Below are positions 47,920 through 51,983 of a DNA stretch of 51,983 bases, in pieces (within the stretch, counting starts at the first letter, position 1; every line of letters starts with the position of its first letter). The notes under the pieces were generated by a model. That model searched no databases. It saw only the letters and a list, made by a program, of their open reading frames with translations, and was not told the origin of the DNA. The position numbers and the translations under genes were made by a program. The stretch comes from Porphyra umbilicalis (Eukaryota > Rhodophyta > Bangiophyceae > Bangiales > Bangiaceae): NCBI GenBank assembly GCA_002049455.2, contig KV919191.1, positions 1 through 51,983 on the forward strand, read 5' to 3'.

Positions 47920-49581
47920 CTACTGGTACTCCGCGTTGCTATCGTCATCACTCGAGTCGTCCCCCTCAGCGTCTTGCCGGTCCTCCGAACAATCCGCGCC
48001 ATCGTCGCGCACAGGAAAAACAGGCACCACAAAAATGCCATCGTTCTCATCGTCGAGTGTCTTGGACCCAGCGGCAAGAGCCGCCGCTGCCTTGGCCTGC
48101 TCTGTCGACAGCGACCGCCGGCCACGGCTTGCTGCACCAGAGCCGGCGGCCGAGGCCGCCGGTGAGGACACAGTCGCAGTCGTCGTCTTGACCGCAGACG
48201 CCGGCGGCGCACCCCCAGGGGCGCTCGCCGCCGGCGTAGATGCCGGCACCACCGCCGTGCCAGCCGGCGGCTCCTGCGCCGGCGGCATACGCGGCGTCGA
48301 CGATGATGTCAGCGCGGGTGTGGAGGGTGTAGACTCCCCTGCCGCCGGCGCATCTCCTGTAGACGCCGGCGGCGGAGACGCCTCCGACAAAGTATCCGGC
48401 GGGGACAGCGCCAAGCCGGCCGCCGCCATCAGCTTGCGAGCATGCGTGCGTCGAAACGCGACAGCTTCCGGCGTGCCGCGCATCTCGGCCGAGTTAAAAA
48501 AAGCCACGGTCGAGCGCTCCGCCGTTGCTTGCGCCAGCGCGGACAGCGCGTCGGTGCTCGCCTTGAACATACGCGACTCCTGGATGCCCGCCGCCTTGTC
48601 ACGCTTGGCGGCCTTCGCACCACGCGGGCGCGACTGGAAGCCGCCAGCACCCGCGTCCTCTCCGTCCTCGTCAGAGTCGCTTGTCGAGCGGCCGCCGGGA
48701 GAGCCGCCGGATGATCCGGCACCGGCGGCGCCGCCGTCGGCTGCGGCGGCCCCGGCGGCCCCGCTGAACTTGTCGACGTGCCGCAGCACCCGCCAGCACG
48801 GGACCCACGGGCAGTGCACTTGCTTGGCCTTGCGCTTGGTCGCCTTGCCCTTGGCCTTGTCCGCCGTGCGGTCCTTGCGTATCGCCTCGTACACATTGGC
48901 GCCACAGAAGCGCGCCATCGCAGCGCTGATCATGTCCTCGTCACTTGGGTTGCCCGTCAGCTCCATGCGCTTGACCGCCATGTAGTGGGAGCCAAACTCG
49001 TTCACGCCCTTGCGGATCTTGTCCCACTGCTTCTGCACCCCCCCCACGCCGCGCTCAGTGCGCCGGCGGACGCCAGGGCGCCCCGCCAGCAGCCCCTTCC
49101 ATGCCGCCACGACCGAGGCCCAAAACGTCGGCCCACTCTGGTCCGCCCCCTTGACGGGGTCCAGGGACGTGCTTAAGTACGCCTTACACAGCGCCACACG
49201 TTCCTCATCCGTCCACCCCAGCCCAGTCCCCATCGGTGGGGGTGCGTACGTCGGCGCAGCAACGCCACAGCCGACGGCGACAACGTCCACTACTTGTGCA
49301 CCGGCGGCGGCGTGCCCGTCGCTGCCGCCGGCTTGTCCTGGCCCGCCGGCTTCTCCTGGCCCGCCGGCTTGTCCTGGCCCGCCGGCTTGTCCTGGCCCGC
49401 CGGCTTGTCCTGGCCCGCCGGCTGGTCCTGGTCCGCTGGCTGGTCCTGGCCCGCCGACTTGTCGTGGCCCGCCGGCTTGTCGTGGCCCGCCGCCGGCGTG
49501 TCCGCCGACGCCTCCCCCGGAGCCCCTGGACTCAACGTCGGGACGGGCGGGGGGTGCACGGCGGCTGCCGGCGGCCGGCAT
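47920..49581 (-). CDS. Myb/trihelix-like partner protein of PIF/Harbinger transposon, copy B
   Basis: 553 codons from ATG 49581 to TAG; alternative start ATG 49233 just before the conserved domain. The core GWTDEERVALCKAYL, FWASVVAAWKGLLAG, RTERGVGGVQKQWDKIRKG and PWVPCWRVLRHVDKF is nearly identical to copy A. The acidic stretch (STSDSDEDGEDAG), the ALAQATAERSTVAFFNSAEM block and the tail GDDSSDDDSNAEYQ are conserved too. The Pro/Ala linker between them has diverged, as expected for a disordered spacer under weak constraint. Role as for copy A: DNA-binding partner of the transposase. The gap to the convergent transposase is 417 bp. Confidence 0.82.
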   Translation of the reverse strand: MPAAGSRRAPPARPDVESRGSGGGVGGHAGGGPRQAGGPRQVGGPGPASGPGPAGGPGQAGGPGQAGGPGQAGGPGEAGGPGQAGGSDGHAAAGAQVVDVVAVGCGVAAPTYAPPPMGTGLGWTDEERVALCKAYLSTSLDPVKGADQSGPTFWASVVAAWKGLLAGRPGVRRRTERGVGGVQKQWDKIRKGVNEFGSHYMAVKRMELTGNPSDEDMISAAMARFCGANVYEAIRKDRTADKAKGKATKRKAKQVHCPWVPCWRVLRHVDKFSGAAGAAAADGGAAGAGSSGGSPGGRSTSDSDEDGEDAGAGGFQSRPRGAKAAKRDKAAGIQESRMFKASTDALSALAQATAERSTVAFFNSAEMRGTPEAVAFRRTHARKLMAAAGLALSPPDTLSEASPPPASTGDAPAAGESTPSTPALTSSSTPRMPPAQEPPAGTAVVPASTPAASAPGGAPPASAVKTTTATVSSPAASAAGSGAASRGRRSLSTEQAKAAAALAAGSKTLDDENDGIFVVPVFPVRDDGADCSEDRQDAEGDDSSDDDSNAEYQ

Positions 49582-51335
49582 TCGGCGGGTGAGGGCTGCG
49601 CGTCGCCGGCTTGCGGTTGATCTGCAGCCGGCGGTGCCGACTCCCCGCCGGCTTCAGACGGCCCGTTGGCTGGCGGCGGCGCCTGCGAGCCACCGCCTTC
49701 GCGCCGGGAGGCCCCGGAAGGTGTGGGGTCGCCGCCGGCATGTGGCAAAACACGACTAGCCGGCGGCGGCAACGCCGCCCGTGCCTCGCCCCCACGCGAT
49801 TGGCCGCCGCCTTGAGGCGGCACACCGTCTGGCGGCGGCGCGCACCTGCCGCCGGCGAGCGGCAGACAGCCGCGAGCCGGCGGCGCGCTCACGTCTTGCG
49901 GCAGGAGTTGACCTTGGTCTCGCGGCCCGCCGCCGTTCACGCCTCCAGGCGGCGGTCCCCCGCCTGTCGGATGCCGTCCGTCGCCGCCGCCGGCTTGACG
50001 AGGGATCCGCCAAGCCGGCGGCACCCAGTCGCTGCGCGGCGGCAACGACGCCCGTCCTTGCCCGCCGCCCCAATGGCCGTCCCCTTGTGGTGATGGACCT
50101 CCAGGCGGCGGCCCCGAGTTGCCGCCGGCTTGGCGTGGGTGCGGATCAGCCGGCGGCGCCCAGTCGTTGCGCTGCGGCGACGGCGCCCGTCCTTGCCCCC
50201 CACCCCAGTTGCCGCCGGCTTGATGTGGGTGTCGATCAGCCGGCGGCGCCCAGCTGTCGCGCGGCAGCGACGGCGCTCGTCCTTGCCCCCCGCCCCAGTT
50301 GCCGCCGGCTTGATGTTGGTGCGAATCAGCCGGCGGCGCCCAGTTGTTGCGCGGCGGTGACGGCGCCCGTCCTTGCCCCCCGCCCCAGTTGCCGCCGGCT
50401 TGATGTTGGTGCGAATCAGCCGGCGGAGCCCAGTTGTTGTGCGGCGGTGACGGCGCCCGTCCTTGCCCCCCGCCCCAGTTGCCGCCGGCTTGCTGAGGTC
50501 GCAAATCAGCCGGCGGCGCCCAGTTGTTGCGCGGCGGTGACGGCGCCCGTCCTTGCCCCCCGCCCCAGTTGCCGCCGGCTTGCTGAGGGTACCGACCAGC
50601 CGGCGGCGCCCAGTTGTTGCGCGGCGGTGACCGCGCCCGTCCTTGCCCCCCGCCCCAGTTGCCGCCGGCTTGATTTTGGTGCAAATCAGCCGGCGGCCCC
50701 CAGTTGTTGCGCGCCGGCGACGGCGCCTGACCTTGCCCCCCGCCCCAGTGGCCGCCGTCTTGATGTTGGTGCGAATCAGCCGGCGGCGCCCTGTTGTTGC
50801 GCGGCGGCCATGGCGCCCGCCCTTGCCCCCCGCCCCAGTTGCCGTCGGCTTGTTGAGGGTGCCGACCAGCCGGCGGCGCCCAGCTGTTTCGCGGCGGCGA
50901 CGGCGCCCGTCCTTGCCCCCCACCCCAGTTGCCGCCGGCTTGTTGAGGGTGCCGACCAGCCGGCGGCGCCCAGTTGTTGCGCGGTGGCGACGGCGCCCGC
51001 CCTTGCCCGCCGCCCAAGTTGCCGCCGGCTTGTTGAGGATGGCTACCAGCCGGCGGCGCCCAGTTGTTGCGCGGTGGCGACGGCGCACGCCCTTGTCCCC
51101 CGCCCCAGTTGCCGCCGGCTTGTTGAGGGTGCCGACCAGCCGGCGGCGCCCAGTTGTTGCGCGGCGGTGATGCCGCCCGTCCGCCGCACGTCGGTGACGA
51201 TGTGGGGCACGGCGGGCACCCCCCGAGATGGCACGAACAGGTGCACCGCGCGAGCACGGCGAGACGCTCTTGGTGCCGCCGACGCTGGTCCCTCCTCCGC
51301 TCCGTGTCGCGCTCCGGGTCGGGCTTGCGGGTCAT
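49290..51335 (-). CDS. Cys-cluster, Trp/Gly/Pro-repeat protein of the Harbinger cassette, copy B
   Basis: 681 codons from ATG 51335 (CACCATGA) to TAG. The first 43 residues, including CTCSCHLGGCPPC, are the same as in copy A. About fourteen 30-residue (90-bp) repeats of GGNWGGGQGRAPSPP plus RNNWAPPADSHQHQA type follow, more uniform than in A. A Pro/Gly stretch and PAGQDKPAGQ repeats end in PPPVHK. The last 292 bp overlap the partner frame in the same -1 phase as copy A. Function unknown; conserved start, Cys cluster, repeat frame and stop position in two copies are the evidence that it is a real gene. Confidence 0.6.
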   Translation of the reverse strand: MTRKPDPERDTERRRDQRRRHQERLAVLARCTCSCHLGGCPPCPTSSPTCGGRAASPPRNNWAPPAGRHPQQAGGNWGGGQGRAPSPPRNNWAPPAGSHPQQAGGNLGGGQGRAPSPPRNNWAPPAGRHPQQAGGNWGGGQGRAPSPPRNSWAPPAGRHPQQADGNWGGGQGRAPWPPRNNRAPPADSHQHQDGGHWGGGQGQAPSPARNNWGPPADLHQNQAGGNWGGGQGRARSPPRNNWAPPAGRYPQQAGGNWGGGQGRAPSPPRNNWAPPADLRPQQAGGNWGGGQGRAPSPPHNNWAPPADSHQHQAGGNWGGGQGRAPSPPRNNWAPPADSHQHQAGGNWGGGQGRAPSLPRDSWAPPADRHPHQAGGNWGGGQGRAPSPQRNDWAPPADPHPRQAGGNSGPPPGGPSPQGDGHWGGGQGRASLPPRSDWVPPAWRIPRQAGGGDGRHPTGGGPPPGGVNGGGPRDQGQLLPQDVSAPPARGCLPLAGGRCAPPPDGVPPQGGGQSRGGEARAALPPPASRVLPHAGGDPTPSGASRREGGGSQAPPPANGPSEAGGESAPPAADQPQAGDAQPSPAECRPPAAAVHPPPVPTLSPGAPGEASADTPAAGHDKPAGHDKSAGQDQPADQDQPAGQDKPAGQDKPAGQDKPAGQEKPAGQDKPAAATGTPPPVHK

Positions 51336-51529
51336 GGTGGGAGAGGGGGGAGAGCGGCGGCTCTTGAACAGATTGGCCGAGGGTCAGGGAGGGGGGGGGG
51401 GGCGGAGGGGACGAGGCACCGTTGCGCACACGGCTGCCCGCCGGCGCCCACGCAGCACCGGCGGCGCACGCGGGCAAAGAGCCACACGCGGGTGGCCGGC
51501 GGCAAAAAAAAAACAAGCGGGGGGGGAGG

Positions 51530-51960
51530 GGGGGGAACCGCCGCCAGCGTGCCACGCCGGCGGCAAGGGCGGGAAGAGCTCAACCGGTAGCAGGGGGGGT
51601 GGGGGGGACGGCCGCCGGCGTGCCACGCCGGCGGCAAGGGCGGGAAGAGCTCAACGGTAGCAGGGGGGGGGGGGGCAGCCGCCGGCGTCCCACGCCGGCG
51701 GCCAAGGGCGGGAAGAGCTCAACGGTAGCAGGGGGGGGGGGGGGGGGGGCAGGCCCGCCGGCGTCCCACGCCGGCGGCAAGGGCGGGAAGAGCTCAACGG
51801 TAGCAGGGGGGGGGGGGGGGCAGCCGCCGGCGTCCCCACGCCGGCGGCAAGGGCGGGAAGAGCTCAACGGTAGCAGGGGGGGGGGGGGGGCAGCCGCCGG
51901 CGTCCCACGCCGGCGGCAAGGGGGGAAGACTCAACGGTAGGGGGATGCGGGAGGCGGGGG
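51530..51960. repeat. tandem hairpin array upstream of the Cys/Trp-repeat frame, copy B
   Basis: About six units of roughly 65-70 bp. Each has arms GCCGCCGGCG and CGCCGGCGGC around TCCCA or TGCCA, then AAGGGCGGGAAGAGCTCAAC, GGTAGCA and a run of 9-18 G. Same location relative to ATG 51335 as the array in copy A, with more and cleaner units. Confidence 0.88.
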
Positions 51961-51983
51961 AGGCGGTGGGGCAGGCGCCGGCG

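Larger units (their letters stand above)
44353..51983. mobile_element. PIF/Harbinger transposon, copy B (right end beyond window)
   Basis: Colinear with copy A from CTGCACGATTTGG onward, same gene order and strands. Still similar to A at the last base of the window, so the right end is not seen. Confidence 0.78.

Noticed and set aside
1..51983. CRISPR arrays, rRNA and tRNA genes
   Set aside because: No spacer-like arrays, no rRNA motifs, and no cloverleaf around the few GGTTCGA matches; the only B-box-like site lies in the dispersed repeat.

Overview
The window looks like nuclear DNA of a very GC-rich, intron-poor eukaryote. The recognisable genes are single open frames with Kozak-type ATG contexts. 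One is an AGC kinase, one a secreted Ig-like plus double-PAN protein, and most of the rest are eukaryotic DNA transposons. A bangiophyte red alga (Porphyra/Pyropia-like) is my best guess from the composition and gene types; another GC-rich alga or protist is possible. Nothing looks prokaryotic. The extreme GC content produces long chance frames on every strand, so I annotated only frames with domain, copy-to-copy or start-context support.

Layout, left half. The 3'-truncated Tc1/mariner-like transposase at 1-1029 (minus strand, running off the left edge) abuts a 3.5-kb satellite of 77-bp monomers in 231-bp higher-order units (1052-4580). A 0.7-kb foldback element with TA target duplications lies at 4972-5669. 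Two host genes converge: a small secreted, basic, 16-cysteine protein (7778-8245) and a PH-like/AGC protein kinase (8603-10669). A dispersed repeat occurs three times (11945-13135, inverted at 21905-22600, and a core at 27650-27832); the first copy carries a 445-bp MITE that is absent from the second. A 1.19-kb element with TCA duplications (13230-14419) and a complete but dead pogo element (15644-19715, itself carrying a nested MITE) follow. A secreted Ig-like/PAN protein is at 24559-25902.

Layout, right half. Two copies of one large PIF/Harbinger transposon family lie in the same orientation (copy A about 29020-37780, copy B 44353 to the right edge). Each has the same three-frame layout: a Plant_tran-type DDE transposase on plus with a long Gly/Ala repeat domain and a conserved C-terminal tail; a convergent Myb/trihelix-like partner on minus; and, upstream of the partner and overlapping it in a fixed relative frame, a third frame with an N-terminal Cys cluster and 30-residue Trp/Gly/Pro repeats. 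Paired T-run motifs follow all four convergent stops, and hairpin tandem arrays precede the third frame in both copies. Between A and B lies a decayed, different (HARBI1-type) Harbinger transposase with a convergent partner remnant (42001-43757).

How it works together: transposase plus Myb-like partner is the known two-protein PIF/Harbinger arrangement. The third repeat-rich frame, its overlap with the partner and the shared 3' and 5' repeat signals are what I consider possibly undescribed. Host genes occupy under a tenth of the window; the rest is repeats, elements and unassigned DNA.
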